This document shows positions 47,887-58,866 of a DNA stretch of 64,000 bases, one piece after another. This stretch comes from Mycogone perniciosa (Eukaryota > Ascomycota > Sordariomycetes > Hypocreales > Hypocreaceae): the NCBI GenBank assembly GCA_025331125.1, contig JAOALB010000069.1, positions 124,001 to 188,000 of the forward strand, read 5' to 3'. A program made the position numbers and the translations under genes. The notes under the pieces were generated by a model. It saw only the letters and a program-made list of their open reading frames with translations. It did no database searches and was not told the origin of the DNA. The stretch's first letter is position 1. Every line of letters begins with the position of its first letter.

Positions 47887-50800
47887 TTTGAAGGTGGTTG
47901 TAGTGGTTGATTAACGAAGAGTTGAGAAGAGTGTTGGGAGTTGGAAGTTGTTGTGTGGTTGTTGGTTGAGAGTGTTGGAGCTGATGATGAGAAGGGAGTT
48001 TGGAAGGGAGGAGAGGACGGGATATTTATACGTGGTTGAGAGGTCGGTTCTCCCCTTGGATTAGAAGACTTAGTCACTTCAAGATGCTTTCAGTTCGCCC
48101 GACAAGCCGATACAATCACCGTCTTCACAGCCTAGACCGTCGCTTTCCCTGTCCAGCTGAGGTTGACGTCGGCCACGTCTGACCACAATCGGACAGATGC
48201 TTCGCCGACGTGAATCAACCCGCAGGGAAACATTGCCACGGAAGCCATGGCGTTTCTTTTTGGGTCGCCAAGATCAGTTATGGATTAGTCGAGAGGACTC
48301 AAAGGGGGATAGAATGGTGATTCCCTGGTCAGATCGGAGGTTGGCGTGGATAAGACACTGGTCACGGCGTTTGGCTGCTGCTGCGTCCTCTTGGCAGACA
48401 GCATCGAAGCGTCCCACGACAGTCAGGCATCATGCAATGTAACCCAATCGAACATCAGCGTGACCCAATTGAACAGGGGAATGCTCGTATCACAATCACG
48501 GCAGTATGGGAGGTGCTTGGCTGCCTTCGGGCTCCTAAAGGACGTATTCTGACAGACACTGCACCCTAAGCGATGTGCTTGTTCCTGAGGCCAAGGTGCT
48601 GGGCATTCTGGAGAAACGTCATTGTTCGAAGTCAATATGCAGGTGCTCTCTGTGCTACCTCGCGCCAATGATACAACGGAGTACTAGTAGTCTACACCTG
48701 CATACAGAGTGTAATTCACTGTAATTGGCTCGCATACGAACGGGTATCTGAACCCAGGAAAAAGGAAACAGAAGACATCAAGACCGCCCAGTCATTCTAG
48801 TCTGAGACGGTGTGTCTATTATCGTATGTACGCTCCCTGGGCTTCGTGCAGCTATCGGACTCTCGGTTCTAGTAAACTTAGCAGTGCCGGTCCGGACCTC
48901 CGGGGGCTTAGGGTCTTGTAGCGTAGGGCATCAAAGACATTGGATGGATCTCGATTCTCTCGTGTACTCCCGTATGCCTTGAGTTTGGGGTCTGATTGGC
49001 CCGATAGGAGGTCCCGGTCCTTGAGATTCCCGTCGTCCCGCATCTCCCGTCCAGCCGCATTGTCCACATTCAGCCCCTGGGCTCTCCAAAAGAGCCAATC
49101 ACTCCCCGATTCGTACAAACGGCAGTTGAGGTTCTGGGCGCGGGACTCGCCACCAAGACAGAGTGTCAGGTGCTGTTATGTAATTGTTTGCGCAACTCTC
49201 ATCTGACAGGCTCGGACAAACCTAACCTTGTTCAGTCAGGGGAGCCAGAGCCTGGTCCTGACGGGTCCCTCGGTCTTCCCCGCAGGCCAAGATAGTTTGC
49301 TTCTTATCCATGGCTATACAAGTACATGTAAGGGGCAGATTGACATCAGAAAAAGGCATTCGTGTGTCACTTCGTAGACTTCCTAAGTAATGTACGAGTA
49401 CAGGAAGAAGGATGAGCAAATGAAGTCCAGCCACGATTTTCACACCCCGGAGCTTTGTGGTAATCGCAGAATTCCAAAGCATGTACATGTTCGTATAGAG
49501 TACGAGGTATTGCGCTCACTCTCTATCTGTACCCATAATATTTGCTTCGGCAGATGTCCGTCGTTGTGTATCACTTCTCAATCTTATCACATCCTTTGAC
49601 CCGACCCTTACGGCTATGGATCAGACCTCGCTCAATGTTTGGACTCGTACGAGTATGCATTAGTGCAGCCATGCATGATGTCCGAGCGCTAATAAGACAA
49701 AATTGGTATCACCATCTTTGGCCTGGAATGCGCCGATCCGGGTGCCGGCGGCTAAAGAAGTGCCACTTGGAAATCCTCCGCGTTTAGTTGAATGACATGC
49801 CGCACACAAAGCATGGCAAACGAATACTAGTACTGGTACCAGACGCCATATAGAGTGCTTTTCTATAGGGGCAGTACGACATAGGCATGTACTACGACTC
49901 TAAGGGTCATCATAGCACTTTGTACGCCGTAGCACATGGATCGGCCATTTTGGGTCAACTCACTTCACTGCCTCAATTTGTCCCCATCCTTACGTATGCG
50001 GGCGATATGTATTCAGCGGATCTGCAGCCAAGGTTACAACACAGCAAACTAGATAGGAATCCTTCTACAAGTACATACGAGTGCTCGTATGTGCATGAAA
50101 TATTACCGTGGGTCCCGTATCCACGGAACAAGGGGAGGGCGCCAATCCTGTACCATCGTTGACAGTGATACGGCCCAATATGGCCAATTTGGAAGCGGGA
50201 CGCCGTTTTGTCAGCTTCCCTCTTGCACTCGGGCTATCCTGATTACGAGAGAAATGATACGGCAGATATGACAGCTCGCAACAACGAGACCGACTCAGAC
50301 CGAAGCACATTCGGCATTGAGCACAAGGCAATTACTAGCTGCGGATTTGGCACTCTCCACGGCTGCCAGCAGGCTTATTGCAAACGGAGAGGGCTGAGCA
50401 AAGTCTCTCTGGGCTCTTGCAGCTCTACTGCATCTCGCCTCTGGCCAAATGGGCACAAATGTTTCACCCATTCGGCGACCCAGCCTCGACCAATTGTTTG
50501 CAATCCGATGAATGCGCCTCCCTGAATGCCCAGACAATAGCTTGACCGGCACAACGAGGCAGTATCGCGCACTGTATTCAAGTTGATGCCTAGACACTAG
50601 AGCTGGAGGGAGAAGGTTTTCCATGGTAGTACAGTACGTGCGAGTACTATCGACCAACGGAGTGAGACATGAATAGTAATATTTCCGCGACCAAGAGCCT
50701 GGTGTACTCGTAGGCCTTTTCATAATATAACCAGTGCATGGTATTATAGCCAAGGAAGCTTTCTTTTTGTAAATTTTTTTTAAGCTTGTCTTGGGCACGG

Positions 50801-51282
50801 CCCAGGTGATGGTGTCTAGAACATACCTACTGAGGCTACTCATAAACCAGACACAGCAACAACGATGATAGGCCCTTAGAACCAAGAGAGAACTTTCTGA
50901 GACAGATGATGCTAATACAGTTGCACAATTAGCCATTAAGGATATTAATACCACTAAATCTTATTAATATCACTATAGTGACCCGGAATGGTGTTTTTTC
51001 CCTTAATCCGTGAAGGCATTCAGGGTAGGTATGTTTTTCTTCAGAGTCAGCATGTGCGTGAAGAGATTTTAGCCAAATCATGTCATGATTCGGCTCGGGA
51101 TTCAACTAAAGAGTTCAACCCATCAATCCATCTTGCCCATGAGACGTATAGAGTAGACCTGTGTGGTAGTTTTCTCCCTTCCCTCCAGTTTGAAGGCTTT
51201 TCTCGATATTCGTCACAAGATACTACTCCTACAACCTCCTTATCCTGCATTAAGACATTTTATCCCCATCAAGAAGCACAAG
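47887..51282. other. Gene-poor region between hydrophobin and tRNA-Met
   Basis: The first several hundred bp are the hydrophobin promoter (minus strand); a stretch of GTTG/TTGG repeats at 47893-47990 forms its leader. The remainder has no recognised gene. At about 50740-50990 the DNA becomes clearly AT-rich (TATTAATA-type words), and a minus-strand frame of 219 codons (50295-50954) crosses it. I do not recognise it, and it may be chance or decayed repeat DNA. Confidence 0.45.
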
Positions 51283-51387
51283 GTCTTCGTGGCGCAGTTG
51301 GCTAGCGCGTCAGTCTCATATTACAATATGATCTAAACACTAGTTTGGGCCATCTGAAGGTCGTGAGTTCGAGCCTCACCGAGGACA
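51283..51387 (+). tRNA. tRNA-Met (CAT), with 31-nt intron
   Basis: A full cloverleaf can be drawn. The acceptor stem GTCTTCG pairs with CGAGGAC (one G-U), then A73. The D-arm is GCGC-AGTTGGCTA-GCGC. The anticodon stem TCAGT/TCTGA carries the T-T mismatch at 31/39 often seen in elongator tRNA-Met. The T-arm is GTGAG-TTCGAGC-CTCAC. Anticodon CAT is followed by A37 and the canonical 37/38 intron at 51321-51351. The D-arm and the T-arm box B (GTTCGAGCC) suit the internal pol III promoter. The mature length is 74 nt. A long T-run (TTTCTTTTTTTT) just downstream, at about 51389-51400, serves as pol III terminator. Confidence 0.93.
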
Positions 51388-51401
51388 GTTTCTTTTTTTT
51401 C
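51388..51401 (+). terminator. Pol III T-run terminator of tRNA-Met
   Basis: A TTTCTTTTTTTT tract begins one base after the tRNA 3' end, as expected for RNA polymerase III termination. Confidence 0.7.
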
Positions 51402-52081
51402 CGCATAAGTGGAATGCTCCACCAAGCTATTCTTCGTATAGTACGGAGTACGGAGTACTTCGTTTACAAGTCTATACGCACATACCCTACATACATGTTT
51501 ACACAACGAAAGGCATTAAAGATAGTAGATAGAATGATCTCGGTTGTCGAAATCCGTAGATTCATGAAATGCACATATTTATTGTACTTCGTACACACAA
51601 TTTGACTTTATTTGGACTCGTTTCGTCCGTGTAAACCTGCCAGGATTATAACCCTACCTTTTTTCACGCAACAAGAAACATGATGACAGACAACAAATAT
51701 ATTCTGACACACATGCAGGCATGTGTCTCTCATCATTGTTTCAGAAAGTCATGCTGAACACAGTCGTGTGATATGTACTCGTAAAACGTATATGCGTGTT
51801 TCATACTGTTTAATTGACAGTGATGGTTTATTACTCCTTACGTAGGTAGGAGCTACGACGTACCAGTAAGACCAACAACGCCATGCAGGCTTATTATCTA
51901 TCTATCATCTTTATGTACTTCATATTAGAGTCATATCCTACCTAATAAGAACTTCACTCATCATCGTATACGTCTAAGCCTAGTAATAAGGTTCCCACCA
52001 ACTATGACTAAAAAAAGACGGATATACTATTTCATTTATTGATCGATCATCATCAATAAATAGACACAAAAAAAGAAGGTG
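51402..52081. other. Short spacer between two tRNA genes
   Basis: This roughly 680-bp stretch is relatively AT-rich and holds a doubled TACGGAGTACGGAGTACTTCG word at 51441-51462 only about 55 bp downstream of tRNA-Met, plus a TACTTCGTAC near 51585. No protein gene is visible. The end nearest tRNA-His contains AAAAAAAG (52068-52075), which on the minus strand is the T-run terminator of that tRNA. Confidence 0.5.
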
Positions 52082-52170
52082 TGCCACAGCGAGGACTCGA
52101 ACCTCGGTTTCCAGTGTTTTGCAGATGGTCGGTCCACAAACTGGTGTCCTTACCCCTAGACGACTGCGGC
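52082..52170 (-). tRNA. tRNA-His (GTG), with 17-nt intron
   Basis: The reverse strand folds into a cloverleaf. The acceptor stem GCCGCAG pairs with CTGTGGC (one G-U), then discriminator A. The D-arm is CGTC-TAGGGGTAA-GGAC. The anticodon stem CCAGT/ACTGG holds loop TTGTGG-C, giving anticodon GTG. The T-arm is CGAGG-TTCGAGT-CCTCG. The intron (about 17 nt, ACCGACC...) sits after position 37. The mature length is about 72 nt before addition of G-1 and CCA. Downstream on the minus strand is a T-run (complement of 52068-52075). Confidence 0.9.
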
Positions 52171-55100
52171 TGATCGCTCATTAAATGGCTGATTGTTGAG
52201 AAGTGGGAAGCATAGGCTGACTTTATTCCCTCCACTACTATTGGATCAGAGCGAACATTCCATCCTACATGACCAAAACGCTTCTGCATCGGGTCGAATA
52301 CTCTTGGCTAGGCGCCATCTGACGCTGTGTCAGAAGCAAATAGCCAAATGCGGAAGAAAACACCAAATGCGGCGTTAAGCCTGGTTGTGATCCCATGGCC
52401 AGCTGACCAGGGGAGATCAGCATATCCGATGGCCGTACAAACTGTGCAGGGTAGCACTGACTTATTTATGGCTTAGTTATAAGGTAGACTTGTTGGTTGC
52501 CGCATGAAACCCTTCCGTTTGTTGGCTTATGCCTGGGACTATGTCTATTGGAACGGCTGTTTGCTCGTCTGTCCGGATCGTTGCTTTTCTTCCACCCGAA
52601 TCTTATCGCCGACTTGACAAATATCTGTGTGGTCTGCTCAGCTCATAGCTTGGCATCACACCAAGACGGCCAGACTCTGACAAATCAGGCTCTGTGCTAC
52701 GAGTTGTGTATCTTCCGCGTTGGTTATGAACGAATCGGCTCTGGAACAGGTCATCTGCCACTGCACGCATGCTCACCGAAAAGGCTATACATTGGAGAAG
52801 CCATCAGGTTCGAGAATCTCCTTCGGGGCTGCCGAAGCCTTTCGGACGTCGTACAAACGATCTATCTGGGCATGAAGTGCGACGGAGAGGAGATGCTCCC
52901 CATCACACAGCCTGGATAGGACGACACCCCGAGTCTCCAGTCCCATATGCCACATTGGCTTACATTCCAGAATACACTTTTCGTTTCGACCGATTCGGCA
53001 CATCTTCAGTCCGAGTTGACGATCAACGTGGGCTTCGAAGCTCTGCAGGGAGCCGAGAACATCAACTGTGTCTGGGGCTTAAGAGATACCTCAGTAATGC
53101 ATATCATTTCCCATTTTAGATAGCCGGTAGGTATGCATTGCTCATCAAAGAAGAATACACAAGCACCATTTACAGATATCTCTCAAGTCCCCAGACTAGA
53201 GACCTCGTGCGAATAACTAAAACATGGATTGCAGAACTTGGATGTGGTCTGGTTCTTCGTTCCTGGGGGGTCTAATATGGTGTGTATTGCTTCCCAAAAA
53301 GTGAGTCCTCACTTTCCATTCGGATGAAACAAGTTATCGGACAAATATTTTGGAGAATGATGAACTAATCATGACACTGGCAACTATACATAGGTATACT
53401 ACGAGAACTCACCGGACGACAGGTTTACTAAGACGCATCGGTCACATCTCTACGACAGCTTCTCTGCAGTGTTACCCATGACCCGACGAAACATTAGACA
53501 CTTGCCGTGTACAGCAAAGAAGTACGTTCGTCCTACGAAGATGTCTACATTGGACCAATAAGTGGAGCACGCTTATATCTCCGGGAGTGTCGTTTCTGCT
53601 GATGGTGAGAACGATCTTGGTGTCTTGGTACCCGATAAGTTCGACAAGATCGCTGTCAAAAGGCGAGTACATGTTTTGGAGCCTGGCCGGATTGGTGAGG
53701 ATGGAGGATGGGCGGCAGCTTGACCGTGCCTCTCACGCCTCTCGTGTCATTGAATGACCAAATTTGAGCTTTGAGGAGAGAGATATTGACGCCATCATTT
53801 CGATGCCCTTCCCAGCGTTTGGCTATCATCAGAGATCAGACACCGGACAGACTTGCTGCTGGTACATCTTCACCCAGCTGGTTTGGGATCACAACTGGGC
53901 GAACCGCTTTCTTCCTTGGGCTCCGAACCGGGTAGCCTCTGGTCCAATTGCTGTTTTCTTGTTTCGTCGAGGGACCAAGTATAATGTATCTTCGATTGAC
54001 TTGGAGGGATCTGCCATGTGCTAGGGACCGATATCCCCCTCCTTGACGGTTACATCTTAGACAAAACCAGGGTTGCCATGGACCACTAGAATGGAGAGGT
54101 TCTATTAGGGTAGCTTTTCTATCAACTTAATGCTTTAGGGAATTAGCTGGATATACTCAAGCCGTGAAAATTCGAGGACATCGTAGCAAGATCTCATCAT
54201 GGGCATACTGCGTCATTGAGTAATGGTTCTTGGCAAAACCAACGCCGAGAAGTCGTATATGATATAGCGGCTATTTTGGCCAATACAGAGCTTCCAACTA
54301 CAAGAGAAGAGGAGGGCACTGTAGAGCATCCTAAGGGAATATGCCATGATGGCTGAGGAGTCAACCTCAGTCAACGCCTTGCCCTCCCGTCTGCCTCACA
54401 CACACCCAATAATATATCTTGACGACTGTACCACTAATTACAAGTTGGTCCCGTGATAACAAAAAAATGCCCTGAAATCTGCAAGGCTCCCGCCGCCTCG
54501 AGTGATTAGCTATAGTAAAGTCAACGGTAACTAGGCAGCCTCATCCTACCTGACCCGATTTCCTCCGCTACAAGAACGAAACAGCATCATTTCGTCTTCA
54601 ACTTAAAAAAAAGAATTCTCGGATTACAGAAGCCAATTGATCTGGATAAGCATATAGCTCAGTGATGAGGCGAGAGGGGGTGTGCCCACCATGGATGGCT
54701 GTGCCGCATACATCACGGGGGGAGAAGAGCCTCATAGTGGGGTCGGGATGCTGGGTGACTTCATCTCGCCCCGACTACTGGTTTCTACGTTTTAGTTCTG
54801 GTTGCTTCTTCTGATTGGGGTGCCTGAATATGCGAGGGTGGTGTGGCTTTGGGGTTCAAGGGGCGTCTGGGCTTTAGGTAGGTGAGAGTGACACACAGGT
54901 TGTGAACAAAGGATTGCAGGGTCTTGTACTTCGTGTAATTGAAAAATCAAGGCAACATCCAATTGCAATGGCCATCATGCAGCTATCTAAGTGAGAACTA
55001 CATATCTGGGGAAATACAGGAAACAACAAACAAAGGAAAACAAACGAATTGAAACAATATGTCAAATATCCGCCAACGCCCTTCGATTCGACCGCCCTCA

Positions 55101-57472
55101 GTGCAGTGGATGAAATGCAAGGCGCTTATTCACATCCTATGTAGCCGACACAGCTTCATCTTCCGATGCCAGAGTAAGGGAAATAAGGCAGCTAGAAGCC
55201 AAAACCGATGATAGTCCCAGGAGTGAGATAGGAAAATGCAAATGAATGCTGGAGGGCCGTCTTATCTCGTCCCATGCGCATAGGTCTCAAGGTAGGCACT
55301 GGAAACGGACGTTAATGGACAGTCCTCGAGAGCCGTAATCAAGACAAGACATACTCAACTGTCGATTTTATCGACCTTCTCTAATTTTGTTCTGGCTGAC
55401 ATGGCAACAGCCGCAACGCGCATGGTGGCAAGAAATGCAAGAGGGTGTAGTCGCCTTGAGCCATGGACCACCACCACAGATTCCGCAGATCCACATCGTG
55501 ACGGTAGTAGTAGGAGGGTTCGGCATGTTGCCGAAGGGAGGGGGGCACGTTGGGAGGGAGTTTGATAAGCAAGAATATATCAGCACCAGCAGAGATGTCA
55601 AGGCCTTAATCCACCAAGGGAGGTCAGGAGTGAAAATGGAAGTCGAATGCGAATATTGCTGTCCAGCCTTTAATTCATGAATTGGAATCCCCTTTATACC
55701 ATTTCATCGTTGAATGTATAGCCACTCTCCTTTTGGTTCCCTCCTGCCCTATTCCAAAGCGAAACCTTACCCAGTGCCTCACCGAGGCCCTCCCTAAATA
55801 TGGATCGCAAAGTGCTCGGCCACTCGCTCATGGAAAGGGACAGTAACGACACTGCTTCGGAGGTGAGGAGGCAACCATCTCACAAGCTACCGAATCCTTC
55901 CCCGGCCATCTCTGTCAGCCAAACACTGAAGAGTGTAGTCCCTCTCCCTTGTGAGTAGAAAGCCCTGTTTCAACATATGGACCAACCTGCGAAAAGGATC
56001 AATTCATGAAGCTTAAGGCAGACACGCCCGGTCGATGGTGAGGTTGGCGCAGCAGTTAGCTCGCCTCGCCGAGTGTTCTAAGCAGTCTCGTGATACTCGG
56101 TGTTGGATAAAGCCATTTTGCCGCTGGATTTCTAGGCCAAATAGTAGGAATTGACTAGAAAGTATGTTCTTGAGTGCTCAGATCGTAGCCAATGCAGTGT
56201 CAGCATTGAGTCCCAAGTTCGGACAACTAGAGGAGACCTATACAGATTCATCACCACCTGGAACCCATACTTGCACAGCCAACATGAAAAAAAAAACTGC
56301 ACTCCCCCAATCCAACTAGGTGGAACTTAAGGCGTCTCCCAATTGTGGCTTGGTTATTTTCCAAGCTTTTGTTTGGGTCACTGAACCAACTCGCGCGGTG
56401 AGGTCGTCCGCGAACCGCCAGGCAGCGAGGCACATTACAAGGTGTAAAACGCTATCGTTGAGAACGCAACACAGCTCGTAAATTTCTGTGATCGGTGGCG
56501 AGAACCCGTACTGTGCGTATAGAGAAGAACGAAGAGCAACTCTCGCCGGCTTTGGATACCGACACTTGATGTGACACAATGTCTCCGTAATCCATCCATA
56601 AACATGCTGAGCCGTTTCGTGTGCCAGTATAAGACGGAAGTCAGACGTACCATTTAGGAAATTCCAATGCCTATCGGTGAGTTGAAGGTAGGACAGCAGC
56701 TCTTAGGATGAAATGCCATCATCGAGTTATTGAGTATGCCCAATTTTAGTTGTCCCATATTCACTTGAGTGTAGGATCTGGCTTCGGGCTGCTTCAACCA
56801 CGGAGACAACGATGGTCAAGAAGGATTACATGAAACAAAAACACAAATAGTGAGGGAGAAACAGGCTTTAAATAGAGAAACAAGAGAAATTCCAGGTTTC
56901 AATGACTAGGTAAGCCCCAGAGCCTTGCACTACATATCAAGAGCATGAGCCGCATGCTCATGGCTGATTGAGAGCCTCATGTAAATGCACAACATGAACT
57001 TTAATTGATCTGATGAAAGGCTTGTGCCAAATTCCTTGGAGGAAGCCAGGCTGAAGCCGAGTGCAGGCGACGATCTGATGGTGTGGTCCAACGTCCAGCT
57101 GATGCGCCCTGTCAGAGCGACGACTCCGGCGGATGCGATAGGGCTATTATTAGTTGCTTCGGTAATAGCAGACTGGTAGGAGACAGAGATAGAATGACGC
57201 CCGAGTAGAGATACGCAGGTTGAATTAGTGGATGAAGCATGTAGATATCTACTCTGTAGAGGTTCTGAAGGGTTGCACTTAAGGATCCGATTGGAGCCAA
57301 GCCAACACAGTGCATTCATAGTAATTAAACGCACTGTACAACCACATGCATCCCATGCGTAATCCTACAGTGTACCACTCCGTCCGAGCGTCAGCGTTAT
57401 CAACCGCCATACCATCTCCAAACCTCATCGCAAACTGGCCACCACAGCTAATGCTGCGGTCAGAATGCCGCC
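52171..57472. other. 5.3-kb gene-poor region with possible decayed coding sequence
   Basis: No intact gene is recognised. Between about 52500 and 54020, several medium-length frames change phase and are broken by stops, yet look protein-like (for example LLIKEEYTSTIYRYLSS near 53130-53180, SGSVVSADGENDLGVLVPDK near 53580-53640, and an 86-codon frame ending at 54024). This suggests a degraded gene or a gene with unrecognised introns. From 54100 to 57470 nothing coding is supported. A poly-A of ten residues lies at about 56288-56297. Confidence 0.35.
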
Positions 57473-58866
57473 ATGTCGCGCTCGAGCGATAGCAATCGCG
57501 CGGGCAACCGGTGGGCGGTGCGGATCATTCCCTTTCTCATTGTGTGCCTTTTCACTGTAGGCACATACGCCGTCGTTGGCCGCCTCTGTGGTAAGTCGAT
57601 CAGACCCGTGAGCATCTTCCCTCTGTCTCTAACCTGGACCTCGCCTACTACAGTGGACTACCTGTACAAGCAAAAGCGCCAACCCGGCCTTGTAACGGCC
57701 TTCCTGGTTCTATATTTCCTCTTTTTCTTCTTAACGGCCGCGGCATATCTACGAACCTTCTTCACGGTGCAACGCGATCCAGGGCTGGTCCCTCTACCGC
57801 CTGACACGGTGGCCGAGCGCGAAGCGATCGAGAAAACAAGGAAGAAGAGCGGGAAACGACGCGATAGGGACGTCGAGGAACGAGCATGGGTCTCTCCCGA
57901 CCTGAACCCGGACAGTCCGGGGCTCGAGCAGTTCTACAGCAAGGATGTTTTCGTGTGCGAGGGAGATGGCCGCCCGAAGTGGTGCTCTGAATGTCGCCGT
58001 TGGAAGCCGGATCGTGCCCACCACTCGAGTGAGCTGGGGAGATGTGTGAGGAAGATGGACCACTTCTGCCCATGGGTTGGGGGGATGGTATCGGAGACAT
58101 GTGAGTTGGCCTGAAAGTTGGCCTGGCTGACTGACAGCTTCACCGGTTTGGACACGAATGCGCGAGACTGACATACGTGTTACAAGCATTCAATTTCTTC
58201 GCCCAGTTTACCTTTTACTGCACCCTCTTTGCTGCAGTTTGTCTCGCCATTGGTGCATATTGCCTGCAGCAACGGCACAACGATGGGGATCCATTGGATG
58301 GCTGGATGGTTGCTGTCGTGGTCATGGCCTGCCTGTTTGGTAGCTTCGCCTGCGGCATGTCGTTGACCTCTCTCCGCTTCATCCTTACCAATACCACCAA
58401 CATAGATATGATGAGGAGATCCCAGACGCTCACTCTGGCCGTCCGGATTCCTCGAGCCACGCCACCCACCGATAAATACCCAGTTATAGTCTACCCCCTG
58501 CGGACACCCCCACCGCCAGGCTCTGAGGGTTACTATTACCATCAACGCAACCCCACCGGTCCTGTCTCAGTCAGAGACCAGCAGGCTGAGCGTAAGTTTG
58601 CCATTCTGCGCACCCAGCCAAGGGAGAACCCATGGAATCTTGGCTTTTGCGAGAATTGGAGGTCCATCATGGGCAACAACGTGGTCGAATGGATGCTTCC
58701 CGTCCGACACTCGCCCTGCTGCAGCCACGACAGCATGCAGAGTGATTACACATATGGACCGCTGGTATCCAAGTTGAGGAAGCGATATGGTGTCCCAGAC
58801 CTGAATAACGCTGGCGCTAACGGAAATGCCATCGAAATGCACGACAGAGGTCCGGCTCGATCCTAG
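57473..58866 (+). CDS. pfa5: Palmitoyltransferase Pfa5 (DHHC family), 414 aa
   Basis: CDS is join(57473..57590,57654..58100,58187..58866). There are four hydrophobic segments: about residues 17-36 (IIPFLIVCLFTVGTYAVVG), 52-72 (LVTAFLVLYFLFFFLTAAA), and two after the catalytic domain (FNFFAQFTFYCTLFAAVCLA and MVAVVVMACLFGSFACG). The cytosolic DHHC cysteine-rich domain lies between TM2 and TM3: WCSECRRWKPDRAHHSS, then RCVRKMDHFCPWVGG with D175-H176-F177-C178 and GMVSETSFNFF. It S-acylates substrate proteins at membranes. The catalytic signature is DHFC instead of DHHC; yeast Akr1, Akr2 and Pfa5 have DHYC, so an aromatic at this position is a known variation. The spliced N-terminus (GRLC-VDYLYKQ) fits Pfa5. 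Intron 1 is 63 nt and stop-free. The C-terminal 150 residues are cytosolic and contain WNLGFCENWRSIMGNN, resembling a TTxE/PaCCT-like region. Confidence 0.9.

Noticed and set aside
50295..50954. 219-codon minus-strand frame resembling a transposase helix-turn-helix (AVPKTSLKK)
   Set aside because: The resemblance is limited to nine residues; no DDE or other catalytic motifs are visible, so no mobile element is claimed.
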